Below, in pieces: positions 1 to 8,425 of a DNA stretch of 64,000 nucleotides. The DNA is taken from NCBI GenBank assembly GCA_900540535.1, contig UQGM01000006.1:16943-80942 (forward strand), written 5' to 3'. The DNA is from an uncultured Oscillospiraceae bacterium (GTDB taxonomy: Bacteria; Bacillota; Clostridia; Oscillospirales; Acutalibacteraceae). The translations under genes were made by a program, and so were the position numbers. Numbering within the stretch: the first letter of the stretch is position 1; each line of letters starts with the position of its first letter. The notes under the pieces were generated by a model. The model worked only from the letters and a program-made list of their open reading frames with translations, was not told the DNA's origin and ran no database searches.

Positions 1-1026
1 GTTTTCAGCGTTTTCCTTTATAAGACATGGTTTGATATGTTCTTTAAGCAGGAACTTTCACAGAACACTTACGGCGAACTGACACCGCCTGACGGAAAAT
101 ATGATTATACGATCATCCTTTCCGGACATACAGATACAAGCTGGAACTGGAAACATTCAGCTCACGGCGGCTGGCACAAGGATAAGCCAATTTTTGCACT
201 TGTTACTACATATGGCAAAGTAGGTTTTGGAGCAGTGTGCTTCTTCCTGCTTACAGCAATCTGCATATTTATGGCTGTTATTTACGGCGCTGCAATCTTT
301 GATCAGGCTTGGGCTTATAATATTATGGAATTTTCAAGCAAATTCCATATGCTCAATCAGATTTTGCTTTTCCTTCCTGCTGTAACAGCACTGGGAAGCT
401 GCTTCCTTATTATGTGGGCTGATCCCAATCCCCGCAATGCTTCAAAGGGTGCTATGGATAACGCAACAGGCTGTGCACTCAGCTATGAGGTTATCAAGTA
501 CTTTAAGGAAAATCCCGATAAGATGCCTCCCAAATGCCGTATAATTGACCTTAACTGCGGTTCTGAAGAGGCTGGTCTTAGAGGTTCAATGGCATTTGCC
601 CGTGAACACAGAAACGACGATATGTTCAAAAATTGCTGGAATATCAACATTGACTCCGTTGCAGATAAAGAGTATTTTGAGGTTGTTATAAAGGATGACT
701 GGCAGTTCTGCCGCTTTGACACAGACCTTGAGAAGATGTTCAAGGATACATTTAATGAAATGGGTATTGTAAGTAAAACAAACGGATGCATTCACAATCC
801 TGTTGGCGGCTGCGACAGTACACCCATGACAAAGGCAGGAGCTAAATCTGTAACCTTTGCAGCACAGAATCCCATGCTCACCTATTACTATCACACGTGG
901 CTTGATACAGCCGATCGTTTCGATGCTGAAACTGTGGGCGACGGCTTTGAGGTTGTTCTCAGTGTTATCGACAAGATAAGCGCATTCCAGCAGGAGAAAG
1001 GTTTCAACGGACCTCAGAAAAAATAA
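1..1026 (+). CDS. M28-family zinc peptidase with membrane insertion, 5' end missing
   Basis: The reading frame is already open at base 1, so the gene begins outside the window; the ATG at 37 is internal. Counting from that ATG, the M28 metal-ligand series is complete: GHTD (H31, D33), DNATG (D141), GSEEAG (E177/E178), IDSVAD (D206) and the His of YYYHTW (H286). This is the usual di-zinc aminopeptidase arrangement. Two hydrophobic segments (about 63-86 and 108-127) lie between the first and second ligands, suggesting that the peptidase domain is broken by a membrane hairpin. I infer a membrane-associated metallopeptidase; the substrate is unknown. It converges on the next gene across a shared terminator. 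Confidence 0.8.
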   Translation, partial: VFSVFLYKTWFDMFFKQELSQNTYGELTPPDGKYDYTIILSGHTDTSWNWKHSAHGGWHKDKPIFALVTTYGKVGFGAVCFFLLTAICIFMAVIYGAAIFDQAWAYNIMEFSSKFHMLNQILLFLPAVTALGSCFLIMWADPNPRNASKGAMDNATGCALSYEVIKYFKENPDKMPPKCRIIDLNCGSEEAGLRGSMAFAREHRNDDMFKNCWNINIDSVADKEYFEVVIKDDWQFCRFDTDLEKMFKDTFNEMGIVSKTNGCIHNPVGGCDSTPMTKAGAKSVTFAAQNPMLTYYYHTWLDTADRFDAETVGDGFEVVLSVIDKISAFQQEKGFNGPQKK

Positions 1027-1039
1027 AAAACAATAATAC

Positions 1040-1079
1040 AAAAATCCGTCCTCGGTGAGAAGCCGAAGACGGATTTTTT
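1040..1079. terminator. Bidirectional rho-independent terminator
   Basis: AAAATCCGTC and GACGGATTTTT form a GC-rich stem with A and T runs on both sides, so it can end both the peptidase transcript and the convergent ATPase transcript. Confidence 0.85.
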
Positions 1080-1090
1080 AATATTATTTT

Positions 1091-2200
1091 TTAGTTTTCC
1101 CCGGAAAAGTGCATGGCGGCTCTGAGATTTAAAACTCTGATTATAGCGTCAGCCTTCCTGTCAATTTTTCCGAAGTTCATGGCAGGAACATAGTAGCTTT
1201 CCAAAAGGTCATGGGCTTTTTTTGTGGTTGCAAGAATTGTTACTGCTTCTCCCAAAAGTTCTGCTGAAGCTTTTGAATTAAAAGAAATTCTGCCTCTGTA
1301 TCTTGCAATTTCATCTGTCTGCAAAAAGCGCTTTACATTTATACGGCGATAAGGTGTAAAGGCGCTTTGATGCCATGGAGTAGAAGTGAATATTGCAAGA
1401 CTTTTTTCCGGAATAATGAGATGAACAATTTCGTTTTCCCCGGAAAAGGGATTGAGACAGGTTATAACGTCAAATCCCAGGGAAATGGCACGGCTGCGGA
1501 AAATTTCGAGAAGCATGGGAGAAACGGCACAGTAGGGGTCGTCTATGACAACTATTCTTTCCGCAAGGGCTTCAACAGTTTCAAAGCAGGTGAATATTCC
1601 TTTCGGAGTGGGTGCCGATAAATAGCGCCGCTTTTCCGTTCCGATTCTTCCCTTGGGACTGCCAAATTCTCTTGCGGCAAACCGTGCAGCGTAATTCTCT
1701 ATTTTTCCCTTATCTGCTGAGTTCTGCAAAAGCCTTACCGTATCATTTTGAAGAGATGCGGCAGCGTTTAAAAATCTTACACTGCGCCTATGAAGTTCAC
1801 TGCAAGTGAGGGTGGCTTCTCTGATTTTATCAGCTCTTGCCCTGAGCATCTCGCCGTTCCAGCAATCTCCCAGGTTTACAATCTCCTCAACTGCGCCGGG
1901 GAATTTCGGTTCGATTGTATGAGGTGAGGTTCCGTCGGCAATTGCAAATTTTATCTCAGGTATTATCACTGCGTCAAAGGAATCGGGGTCTGAGGAACAA
2001 ATGATATTTTCGTGATATAAACCGAGCTCCTCAGCTTTTGACGCTACTCTTTTCATTATTCCCGATTTTCCTGTTCCCGGACCGCCTTTGAGTATGTACA
2101 TGCTCCAGGAGTCAAAGGGATTATAAAGCTGGGAAAATTCACTTACAAATCCTTTTGGTGTATTTGCACCGAGAAAAAATGTTATATTCTTATCACTCAA
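1091..2200 (-). CDS. Two-domain P-loop ATPase-like protein of the PRK06851 type
   Basis: The N-terminal half has a clear Walker A motif, GGPGTGKS, about 40 residues in, followed by the segment IICSSDPDSFDAVIIPE. The C-terminal half repeats the pattern: APTPKGIFTCF matches ANTPKGFVSEF, and ITCLNPFSGENEIVHLIIPE matches the segment after Walker A. Its own P-loop has decayed to DDPYCAVSP, so I read it as a tandem duplication with one active site. This resembles a widespread clostridial family whose function I do not know. I chose the TTG at 2200. A G-run sits 6 nt upstream, the product then begins about ten residues before the NTPKG motif as I recall for the family, and the best promoter would start transcription at the alternative ATG (2227), leaving that ATG without a leader. 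Confidence 0.7.
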   Translation of the reverse strand: MSDKNITFFLGANTPKGFVSEFSQLYNPFDSWSMYILKGGPGTGKSGIMKRVASKAEELGLYHENIICSSDPDSFDAVIIPEIKFAIADGTSPHTIEPKFPGAVEEIVNLGDCWNGEMLRARADKIREATLTCSELHRRSVRFLNAAASLQNDTVRLLQNSADKGKIENYAARFAAREFGSPKGRIGTEKRRYLSAPTPKGIFTCFETVEALAERIVVIDDPYCAVSPMLLEIFRSRAISLGFDVITCLNPFSGENEIVHLIIPEKSLAIFTSTPWHQSAFTPYRRINVKRFLQTDEIARYRGRISFNSKASAELLGEAVTILATTKKAHDLLESYYVPAMNFGKIDRKADAIIRVLNLRAAMHFSGEN

Positions 2201-2233
2201 AAAAATCCCCCCGTTAAATTCATTCACACTTTT

Positions 2234-2262
2234 ATAATATGCCGGGAAAGCATATAAGTGAA
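2234..2262 (-). promoter_or_regulatory. Promoter of the P-loop ATPase gene
   Basis: On the minus strand TTCACT (2257-2262) and TATTAT (2234-2239) are separated by exactly 17 bp. The predicted start of transcription is near 2227, which argues for the downstream TTG start codon. Confidence 0.55.
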
Positions 2263-2303
2263 GAAAAACGGAGGGGAAATTTTATTTTTGGAAAAACAGA
2301 AGT

Positions 2304-4046
2304 TTATTTATACTTAGGTCTGGGGGTGTATGAAGTGTGGAGAATCTCGTGAGCCTTGTGGCTGCCGGGTTCGCCGAAGAACTCCTCATAAACCGCTTTG
2401 ATTGCAGGATTTTCGTGTGATTTACGGATTGGCAGGTTTTTATCTGCATCGTAAAGAGCTGCTGCTCTGATGCCCTTAAGGTCTATGAAGTTGCGTACAA
2501 CTGCATGCTGTATAGGCTGACCGCCGCCGTTTACGCATCCGCCGGGGCATCCCATTATCTCTATGAAGTGATAATTAGCAGTGCCGTTCTTTATACGCTC
2601 CATAATTTCGTGAGCGTTTGCTATACCGCTTGCTGCGCAGACGTTTACATCCATTCCGCCGATGTTGTAGGTAGCCTCTTTAATATCAGCAGTACCTCTG
2701 ACTTCAGTGAAATCTACGTGATCGAGCTCACGGCCTGTAAGTATTTCGCTGGCAGTTCTCAGAGCTGCTTCCATAACGCCGCCTGTTGCGCCAAATATAA
2801 CAGCTGCTCCCGTTGCTTCGCCTAAAGGAGAGTCGAACTTTTCGTCTGGCAGCTTTTTAAAGTAAATACCGGCGCTTTCGATCATTCTGCCAAGTTCTCT
2901 TGTGGTAAGAGCGTAGTCAACATCAGGGTAGCCGGAGGCGTTCTGGTGTTCTCTGCCTGTTTCAAATTTCTTTGCAGTACAGGGCATGATTCCCACAACA
3001 ACGATATTCTTCGGATCCATGCCCATTTTCTGAGCATACCAAGTCTTTATTGTTGCGCCGAACATCTGCTGAGGAGATTTGCAGGTTGAAAGGTGGGGGA
3101 TAAGCTCAGGATAGTAGTGCTCACAGTATTTGATCCATCCCGGTGAGCAGGAAGTAATCATGGGCAGAACTCCGCCGTTTTTAACTCTTTCAATAAACTC
3201 GTTTGCCTCTTCCATGATTGTAAGGTCAGCGGCAAAGTCGGTGTCAAATACTCTGTCAAAGCCTAAGCGGCGAAGGGCGGCAACCATTTTGCCCTCAACA
3301 TTTGAGCCGATGTGCATATCAAAGCATTCGCCCAGAGTAACTCTGATTGAGGGGGCTGTCTGAACAACCACAAATTTCTCAGGGTCGTTGATTGCGGCAA
3401 GAACCTTGTCGGTATCATCCTTTTCTCTGAGAGCGCCTGTGGGACAGTTGACTATACACTGACCGCAGGAAACGCAGGAAACATCTGCAAGGTCTTTGTC
3501 GAATGCGGAGCTGATATGGGTATCAAATCCTCTTGCGTTTGCGCCGATAACAGAAACTTTCTGAGCGTCGCAGGCAGCTACACAGCGGCGGCAGAGGATA
3601 CATTTATTGTTGTCTCTTATCATATGAGCGGCGGAATCGTCAAACTCATAGTGGGGATTTTCACCCTCAAAGCGTGTTTCGTCGTCAACGCCAAACTCTT
3701 TGCAGAGCTTCTGAAGCTCGCAGTTGCCACTTCTTACACATGAAAGGCACTTGCGGTCGTGGGTGGAGAGAATAAGCTCCAATGTGATCTTACGTGAGTT
3801 TCTTACACGCTCAGTGTTTGTGAAAATCTCCATTCCCTCGTTTACGGGATAAACGCAGGCGGTTACAAGGCTTCTTGCACCTTTAACCTCAACCATGCAT
3901 ATACGGCAAGCGCCGATTTCGTTTATCTTTTTAAGATAGCACAGTGTCGGAATTTCAATTCCCGCATATCTTGCGGCTTCAAGAATGGAAATTCCCTCAG
4001 GCACACACAGGGGCATGCCGTTAATTTTAATATTTACCATAGCCAT
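2304..4046 (-). CDS. hydA: NAD(P)-linked [FeFe] hydrogenase catalytic subunit
   Basis: Domain order matches HydA/HndD of soluble multimeric hydrogenases. An N-terminal [2Fe-2S] domain has C36, C47, C50 and C64. A His-Cys [4Fe-4S] site has H96, C100, C103 and C109. Two ferredoxin clusters follow (C149/C152/C155/C159 and C191/C194/C197/C201). The H-cluster motifs are TSCSPGW (298-304), MPCTAKK (354-360) and GCPGGCVNGGGQP (from 499). The first motif has Ser where the C. pasteurianum enzyme has a second Cys; I associate this variant with HndD-type enzymes. The C-terminal part contains the small-subunit-like segment. It catalyses reversible H2 formation, probably with electrons from NADH and ferredoxin together (bifurcation is an inference). 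It is the last gene of its operon. Confidence 0.95.
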   Translation of the reverse strand: MAMVNIKINGMPLCVPEGISILEAARYAGIEIPTLCYLKKINEIGACRICMVEVKGARSLVTACVYPVNEGMEIFTNTERVRNSRKITLELILSTHDRKCLSCVRSGNCELQKLCKEFGVDDETRFEGENPHYEFDDSAAHMIRDNNKCILCRRCVAACDAQKVSVIGANARGFDTHISSAFDKDLADVSCVSCGQCIVNCPTGALREKDDTDKVLAAINDPEKFVVVQTAPSIRVTLGECFDMHIGSNVEGKMVAALRRLGFDRVFDTDFAADLTIMEEANEFIERVKNGGVLPMITSCSPGWIKYCEHYYPELIPHLSTCKSPQQMFGATIKTWYAQKMGMDPKNIVVVGIMPCTAKKFETGREHQNASGYPDVDYALTTRELGRMIESAGIYFKKLPDEKFDSPLGEATGAAVIFGATGGVMEAALRTASEILTGRELDHVDFTEVRGTADIKEATYNIGGMDVNVCAASGIANAHEIMERIKNGTANYHFIEIMGCPGGCVNGGGQPIQHAVVRNFIDLKGIRAAALYDADKNLPIRKSHENPAIKAVYEEFFGEPGSHKAHEILHTSYTPRPKYK

Positions 4047-4064
4047 ATTGGCACACTCCCTTTC

Positions 4065-5858
4065 TTATCTCTTGCTGATAGCTTTAATCTTCTTACACTT
4101 ATCCATGCAGGCGCCGCACTTGATACACTTCATAACGTCTATAACGTGGGGGCTCTTGATATTTCCGGAAATTGCGCCTACGGGGCAGGCTCTTGCACAA
4201 AGTCCGCAGCCTATGCACTTATCGGGATCAATGTAGTAGTTGAGAAGAGCTTTACATACGCCTGCGGGGCAGCGTTTGTCCACAACGTGGGCGATGTACT
4301 CTTCACGGAAGAATTTCAGCGTGGAAAGAACGGGATTGGGAGCAGTCTGTCCAAGACCGCAAAGGGAGTTTTCCTTGATATAGTGGGCAAGCTCTTCCAG
4401 CTTATCTATATCCTCAAGGGTTCCCTTGCCGCTGGTGATCTTTTCGAGAATTTCACGCATACGCTTTGTACCTATGCGGCAGGGTGAACATTTTCCGCAG
4501 GACTCGTCAACGGTAAAGTCGAGGAAGAATTTTGCAATGTCAACCATGCAGTTATCTTCGTCCATTACAATAAGTCCGCCTGAACCCATCATACAACCGA
4601 TTGCCGTAAGGTTGTCGTAGTCGATGGGGGTATCTATAAGGTCAGCGGGAATACATCCGCCGGAGGGACCGCCTGTCTGAGCAGCCTTGAACTTTTTGCC
4701 GTTGGGGATTCCGCCGCCGATTTCTTCAATAATCTCTCTGAGGGTTGTACCCATGGGAATTTCAACAAGACCTGTGTTGTTGATTTTTCCGCCGAGAGCG
4801 AAAACCTTTGTGCCCTTTGATTTCTCAGTACCCATGGAGCTGAAATACTCAGGTCCGTTGAGGATGATCTGAGGAATGTTTGCAAAGGTTTCAACGTTGT
4901 TTTCAGTAGTGGGTTTTCCGAAAAGGCCCTTTACTGCTGGATAGGGAGGACGAGGACGTGGCTCACCACGGTTACCCTCAATGGAAGTCATAAGAGCTGT
5001 TTCCTCGCCGCAGACGAAAGCGCCTGCACCAAGACGGATATGAAGATCAAAGTCAAAGCCTGAACCGAAGAGATCTTTGCCTAAAAGACCGTATCCTCTT
5101 GCATCCTCAATAGCCTTCTGAAGTCTTCTAACTGCAATGGGATATTCTGCACGGACGTATACATAACCTTCCGTTGCACCTACGGCATATCCGCAGATTG
5201 CCATAGCTTCAACTATGCAGTGGGGGTCGCCCTCAAGTACGGAACGATCCATGAATGCGCCGGGGTCGCCTTCGTCGGCGTTGCAGACTACATATTTCTG
5301 ATCTGCCTTGTTCATGGCGGCAAGCTCCCACTTTCTGCCTGTGGGGAATCCTCCGCCGCCTCTTCCTCTGAGGCCTGAACGCTTTACAATGTCTATAACC
5401 TGTTCCGGAGTGTATTCGGAAAGGCATTTTGCAAGTGCCTGATATCCGTCATAGGCGATGTATTCGTCGATATTTTCCGGGTCAATAACACCGCAGTTGC
5501 GAAGGGCAACACGCTTTTGTTTTTTGTAGAAGTTTGTCTCATTAAGGGACTTTATAGTGTCGCCGGAATGTACAGTTTCATCATAGAGAAGCCTTTTGAC
5601 CATACGGCCTTTGAGCAGATGCTCCTCAACGATTTCCGGAACATCCTCAACCTGAACCTGGCTGTAAAAGCATCCCTCAGGATAAACTATCATAATGGGG
5701 CCTAATGCACACAGACCGAAGCATCCTGTACGGATAACTTTTATTTCGTCTGAAAGACCCTTTGCCTCGATTTCCTTTTCGAGGGCTTCAATAATTGCGG
5801 CGCTGTTTGATGAAGTACAGCCGGTACCGCCGCAAACGAGAACATGGGAACGATACAT
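4065..5858 (-). CDS. hydB: NADH-binding FMN subunit of hydrogenase (NuoF-like)
   Basis: Three parts are visible. An N-terminal thioredoxin-like [2Fe-2S] domain has C9, C14, C46 and C50. The central NuoF module has the glycine-rich GRGGGGFPTG at 165-174, the FMN-site stretch CNADEGDPGAF, and the [4Fe-4S] motif SCGKCSPCRIGT. The C-terminal double ferredoxin domain has C548/C551/C554/C558 and C578/C581/C584/C588. At 597 residues it is the size of HydB/HndC. It oxidises NADH, or reduces NAD+, and passes electrons to HydA. It lies 18 nt upstream of hydA and 12 nt downstream of the small [2Fe-2S] gene, consistent with one transcript. The assignment is firm; the direction of electron flow in vivo cannot be read from sequence. 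Confidence 0.95.
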   Translation of the reverse strand: MYRSHVLVCGGTGCTSSNSAAIIEALEKEIEAKGLSDEIKVIRTGCFGLCALGPIMIVYPEGCFYSQVQVEDVPEIVEEHLLKGRMVKRLLYDETVHSGDTIKSLNETNFYKKQKRVALRNCGVIDPENIDEYIAYDGYQALAKCLSEYTPEQVIDIVKRSGLRGRGGGGFPTGRKWELAAMNKADQKYVVCNADEGDPGAFMDRSVLEGDPHCIVEAMAICGYAVGATEGYVYVRAEYPIAVRRLQKAIEDARGYGLLGKDLFGSGFDFDLHIRLGAGAFVCGEETALMTSIEGNRGEPRPRPPYPAVKGLFGKPTTENNVETFANIPQIILNGPEYFSSMGTEKSKGTKVFALGGKINNTGLVEIPMGTTLREIIEEIGGGIPNGKKFKAAQTGGPSGGCIPADLIDTPIDYDNLTAIGCMMGSGGLIVMDEDNCMVDIAKFFLDFTVDESCGKCSPCRIGTKRMREILEKITSGKGTLEDIDKLEELAHYIKENSLCGLGQTAPNPVLSTLKFFREEYIAHVVDKRCPAGVCKALLNYYIDPDKCIGCGLCARACPVGAISGNIKSPHVIDVMKCIKCGACMDKCKKIKAISKR

Positions 5859-5870
5859 TGACTTTCCTCC

Positions 5871-6242
5871 TTATTTATCAACAGTGCCCACTGTGTATTC
5901 TGTAACAACATTGCCGTTTACAATGTGGTCGGCAACTACTCTTGCTGCCTTTTCGGGGGTCATTTTTACGTATGTAACCTTTTCCTGTCCGGGAACAAAG
6001 ACCTCTACAATAGGTTCATACTGGCACATGCCTATGCAGCCTGTCTGTGAAACGGTAACGTGTGAAAGCTTGCGTCTTGCAACTTCCTGTGAAAAGGCGT
6101 TGAGTACGGGACGTGCTCCTGCTGCAATTCCGCAGGTTGCCATGCCCACAACCACTCTTGTAACTTCGCCTTTATCTTCACGAACTGTCATATTCTGTCG
6201 GGTCTTATCCCTTATTGCCATAAGTTCTTCAAGGGTTTTCAT
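5871..6242 (-). CDS. Small [2Fe-2S] thioredoxin-fold hydrogenase subunit (HndB/HydD type)
   Basis: A 123-residue protein with ATCGIAAGA around C37 and TGCIGMC (C69, C73), typical of the small ferredoxin-like subunit in HydABCD/Hnd operons. Only three cysteines lie in the cluster-binding positions, so the usual fourth ligand of a C-x4-C/C-x3-C site is absent. I start at ATG 6242, which follows GGAGG by 8 nt. The in-frame GTG at 6251 overlaps that ribosome binding site and is unlikely. The start overlaps the 3' end of the upstream HATPase gene by 14 nt, suggesting translational coupling. Probable role: electron transfer or assembly within the hydrogenase complex. Confidence 0.85.
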   Translation of the reverse strand: MKTLEELMAIRDKTRQNMTVREDKGEVTRVVVGMATCGIAAGARPVLNAFSQEVARRKLSHVTVSQTGCIGMCQYEPIVEVFVPGQEKVTYVKMTPEKAARVVADHIVNGNVVTEYTVGTVDK

Positions 6243-6786
6243 TTTCTGCACCTCCGGTTATTTCTCTTGTGTTTTCGCAGATGAAGTCTCTTATAAACTC
6301 TGTGACCTCCGGAGACGAAAGGGAAACATCTCCCAAAATCTCTCGCATCTGACGTGTATCAAGAATAAATTCTCTCTCTCCGATTATTCTGCGGTATAAA
6401 AAATCAATATCTGTATTCATGGAGATAAGGCTGCACATGGTAGCTGCCATATCTCCCACTGGAGTGAAATCAATACTGTCTGTTCTGAAAACTGCCGTAA
6501 CCGTTGTTCCTTTTCCTAAAACCGATTCAATGTCAAAGGAACCGCCTGTCATTTCTGCCGCCATTTTAAAAAGGGGAATGCCCATTCCCACTTTTCTTGT
6601 AGTGCGTGTTGTGAAAAATGGGTCACGAACTCTTTGAAGCTGTTCCGGTGACATACCTTTTCCGTTATCGGAAATTCTCACCGTGAGGACGCTGTTTTTT
6701 TCACAAAGCTCGATTTCAATAAGTGAAGCTTTTGCGGAAATGGAGTTCTGAGCAATATCCAGAATGTTAAGTGAAATTTCTCTCAT
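6229..6786 (-). CDS. Histidine-kinase-like ATPase domain protein in hydrogenase operon
   Basis: The first 100 residues are a GHKL/HATPase_c domain: N-box with N14, DNGKGM at 40-45, and VGMGIP at 66-71. There is no dimerisation/phosphoacceptor His domain and no membrane segment. It is therefore not a complete sensor kinase and resembles stand-alone ATPases such as anti-sigma kinases. Residues 105-185 are a helical tail I do not recognise. It sits between nuoE-like and [2Fe-2S] genes, an arrangement I associate with clostridial hyd/hnd operons, with 8 nt and -14 nt junctions. A role in controlling or maturing the hydrogenase is an inference from position only. Confidence 0.85.
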   Translation of the reverse strand: MREISLNILDIAQNSISAKASLIEIELCEKNSVLTVRISDNGKGMSPEQLQRVRDPFFTTRTTRKVGMGIPLFKMAAEMTGGSFDIESVLGKGTTVTAVFRTDSIDFTPVGDMAATMCSLISMNTDIDFLYRRIIGEREFILDTRQMREILGDVSLSSPEVTEFIRDFICENTREITGGAENENP

Positions 6787-6794
6787 TTTATTTT

Positions 6795-7292
6795 TTATTC
6801 CATATATTTGTCGAGGATCCCGTCAACATCCTCAGCGGTTATCTTTCCGTAAACTTCATCGTTTACCATCATAACCGGAGCAAGTCCGCAAGCGCCTATG
6901 CAGCGGCATGCTTCAACGGAAAATACACCGTCCGGTGTGCATTCGTCGGGCTCCACTTCCAGTCTCTCACATATTCTGTCGAGGATTTCCTGTGAGCCCT
7001 TAACATAGCAAGCAGTTCCGAGACAGACGGAAACCTTGTATTTGCCTTTGGGTGAAAGGGCAAACTGCGCATAAAATGTTGAAACACCGTAAACCTTTTC
7101 CAACGGAATGTCCATTCCGTCGGCTATCATTACCTGTACTTCAAAAGGCAGATAGTCATAAATCTGCTGAGCTTGCTGCATAACATGCATGAGCAGGCTC
7201 TTGTCGTGCTTGCATTCCTCGATTACTTTGCGAAGCTTTGCTTCCTGCTCGGGAGTGCCTTTAAAGGGGATTTTGCTGATTTTTTTGAGCAT
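6795..7292 (-). CDS. hydC: NuoE-like [2Fe-2S] subunit of the hydrogenase
   Basis: A 165-residue NuoE/HndA-type protein with a helical N-terminus (about 1-75) and a thioredoxin-like cluster domain with ligands C90, C95, C131 and C135 (CLGTAC and CRCIGACG). It would relay electrons between the FMN subunit and the iron-sulfur chain. It is the first gene of the five-gene operon nuoE-like, HATPase, [2Fe-2S], NuoF-like, hydA. A GAGGAGG ribosome binding site lies about 11 nt upstream. Transcription probably starts near 7372 and runs over a Rex-type operator, so expression should follow the NADH/NAD+ ratio. Confidence 0.93.
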   Translation of the reverse strand: MLKKISKIPFKGTPEQEAKLRKVIEECKHDKSLLMHVMQQAQQIYDYLPFEVQVMIADGMDIPLEKVYGVSTFYAQFALSPKGKYKVSVCLGTACYVKGSQEILDRICERLEVEPDECTPDGVFSVEACRCIGACGLAPVMMVNDEVYGKITAEDVDGILDKYME

Positions 7293-7336
7293 TGCTGAAA
7301 TTACCTCCTCTATTTAATTGCTTAGCGGCTTTACGA

Positions 7337-7354
7337 TTGTTATATTTTTAACAA
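7337..7354. promoter_or_regulatory. Rex-type redox operator upstream of the hydrogenase operon
   Basis: Read on the minus strand the site is TTGTTAAAAATATAACAA, an 18-bp inverted repeat that matches the Rex consensus TTGTTAA-N4-TTAACAA at all but one fixed position. It lies 18-35 nt downstream of the predicted transcription start, where a bound repressor would block elongation. Rex releases DNA when NADH is high, which suits a hydrogenase that disposes of reducing power. Confidence 0.85.
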
Positions 7355-7368
7355 ATATAAACGCAAAA

Positions 7369-7384
7369 TGTTTAAACAATTATA
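7369..7384 (-). promoter_or_regulatory. Extended -10 promoter and 10-bp palindrome of the hydrogenase operon
   Basis: On the minus strand the -10 is TATAAT (7379-7384), preceded by ATGC, which gives an extended -10. No good -35 is visible. A perfect palindrome TGTTTAAACA (7369-7378) follows, over the predicted start site. It could be a second regulator site or simply AT-rich sequence. Confidence 0.55.
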
Positions 7385-7731
7385 GCATGGTTACAAACTT
7401 AAATCTACAAATTAAAGAAAAATAATTAAATTAATATTAAAAAAATTTTTGTGATAGGGGATAAAAATAAGAAAATTTGTAATTAATTATAAAAAACTGC
7501 GTTAAATTTTATGTAAATCCACATTGATAGAGAGAATGCAATGAGACCGATACAAGTTTTCAGTAAGTTTTTTTATCTGATACCCTTAAAAAACCAATGC
7601 TGCAAACGAATACTAATATTGAAAGGAAAAATCTTTACATATGGTTTTGTGATTTTTTGTTCTCCGCTATTTAATTTTAGGCTGAAATGCGATATAATCA
7701 CTGCTATACGATAGATTTAAGGAGGACAAAA
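7385..7731. other. AT-rich intergenic region between divergent hydrogenase and sigI transcripts
   Basis: No convincing gene is present. It holds the upstream part of the hydrogenase promoter and the control region of sigI. Two possible sigI promoters are seen: a TATAAT at 7693-7698 with a weak -35 (TTTAAT, 7670-7675), and an ACCC (7582-7585) ... CGAA (7607-7610) pair that resembles the SigI-type promoters I recall. Either would leave only the ATG at 7732 as the sigI start. Confidence 0.5.
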
Positions 7732-8409
7732 ATGGCTGATACACTTGAAGCACGTGTCCTTTCGGCAAAGCACTCCCAAAGAGAGCTGGAGTCGCTTTTA
7801 ACTGAATACAGACCATTCATTATTTCTGCTGTATTATCTGTCTGTCCTACCGGAGGCGATGATGCTTTTCAGACGGGTTTTATTGCTTTTACCCAGGCAG
7901 TTGAATTATATGAAAAAGAAAAAGGCTCATTTCTTTCTCTTGCAAAAACGATTATAAAGAGAAGAACAGTTGATTTTGTCAGAAAAGAAAATAATATCAG
8001 AGAGGATGCTGTTCTCGACAGTTCACAGGATGAATCTGAAAATGCGGTACAGCTGGCTTCAGCGCAGGTATATCGCTTTAACAGGGAGAATGAGGAGAGA
8101 AGAGAAGAAATTATGCTTCTTACTTCTGAGCTGAATAAGTGGTCGATTTCTTTCAGTCAGCTTTCCAAATCTTCACCACGTCATGAGTCTACCAAAAATG
8201 CGTGTAAGACAATCATTTATGAGATGGTAAACAATGAGCAGCTTCTTGAGTTATTCAAAAATGATAAAAGGCTTCCGGTGATGGAGCTTATGCGAAAGAC
8301 CGGAATCAAACGCAAGCTTATTGAGGATCACAGAAGATATATAGTTGCCGCTATTATTATTCATACAGGCGATTTTCCGTATATGCGTGAATATATTAAA
8401 TTGAATTGA
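7732..8409 (+). CDS. sigI: RNA polymerase sigma factor, SigI type
   Basis: A 225-residue sigma-70 family protein. Residues 20-85 are a region-2-like segment, with the DDAFQTGFIAF helix and the FLSLAKTIIKRRTVDF stretch; the C-terminal 90 residues are the SigI-type DNA-binding part. The identity is strongly supported by the next gene, an RsgI-type anti-sigma factor 16 nt downstream. I chose ATG 7732 behind GGAGG with 6 nt spacing. The in-frame ATG at 7687 overlaps a TATAAT box and lacks a ribosome site. In Bacillus SigI answers heat; in cellulolytic Clostridia SigI factors answer polysaccharides. Which applies here is not visible. Confidence 0.85.
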   Translation: MADTLEARVLSAKHSQRELESLLTEYRPFIISAVLSVCPTGGDDAFQTGFIAFTQAVELYEKEKGSFLSLAKTIIKRRTVDFVRKENNIREDAVLDSSQDESENAVQLASAQVYRFNRENEERREEIMLLTSELNKWSISFSQLSKSSPRHESTKNACKTIIYEMVNNEQLLELFKNDKRLPVMELMRKTGIKRKLIEDHRRYIVAAIIIHTGDFPYMREYIKLN

Positions 8410-8425
8410 GAAAGGATGGTAAAGC

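Noticed and set aside
5695..6399. 234-residue open frame on the plus strand
   Set aside because: It is the antisense of three hydrogenase operon genes and has no start signal.
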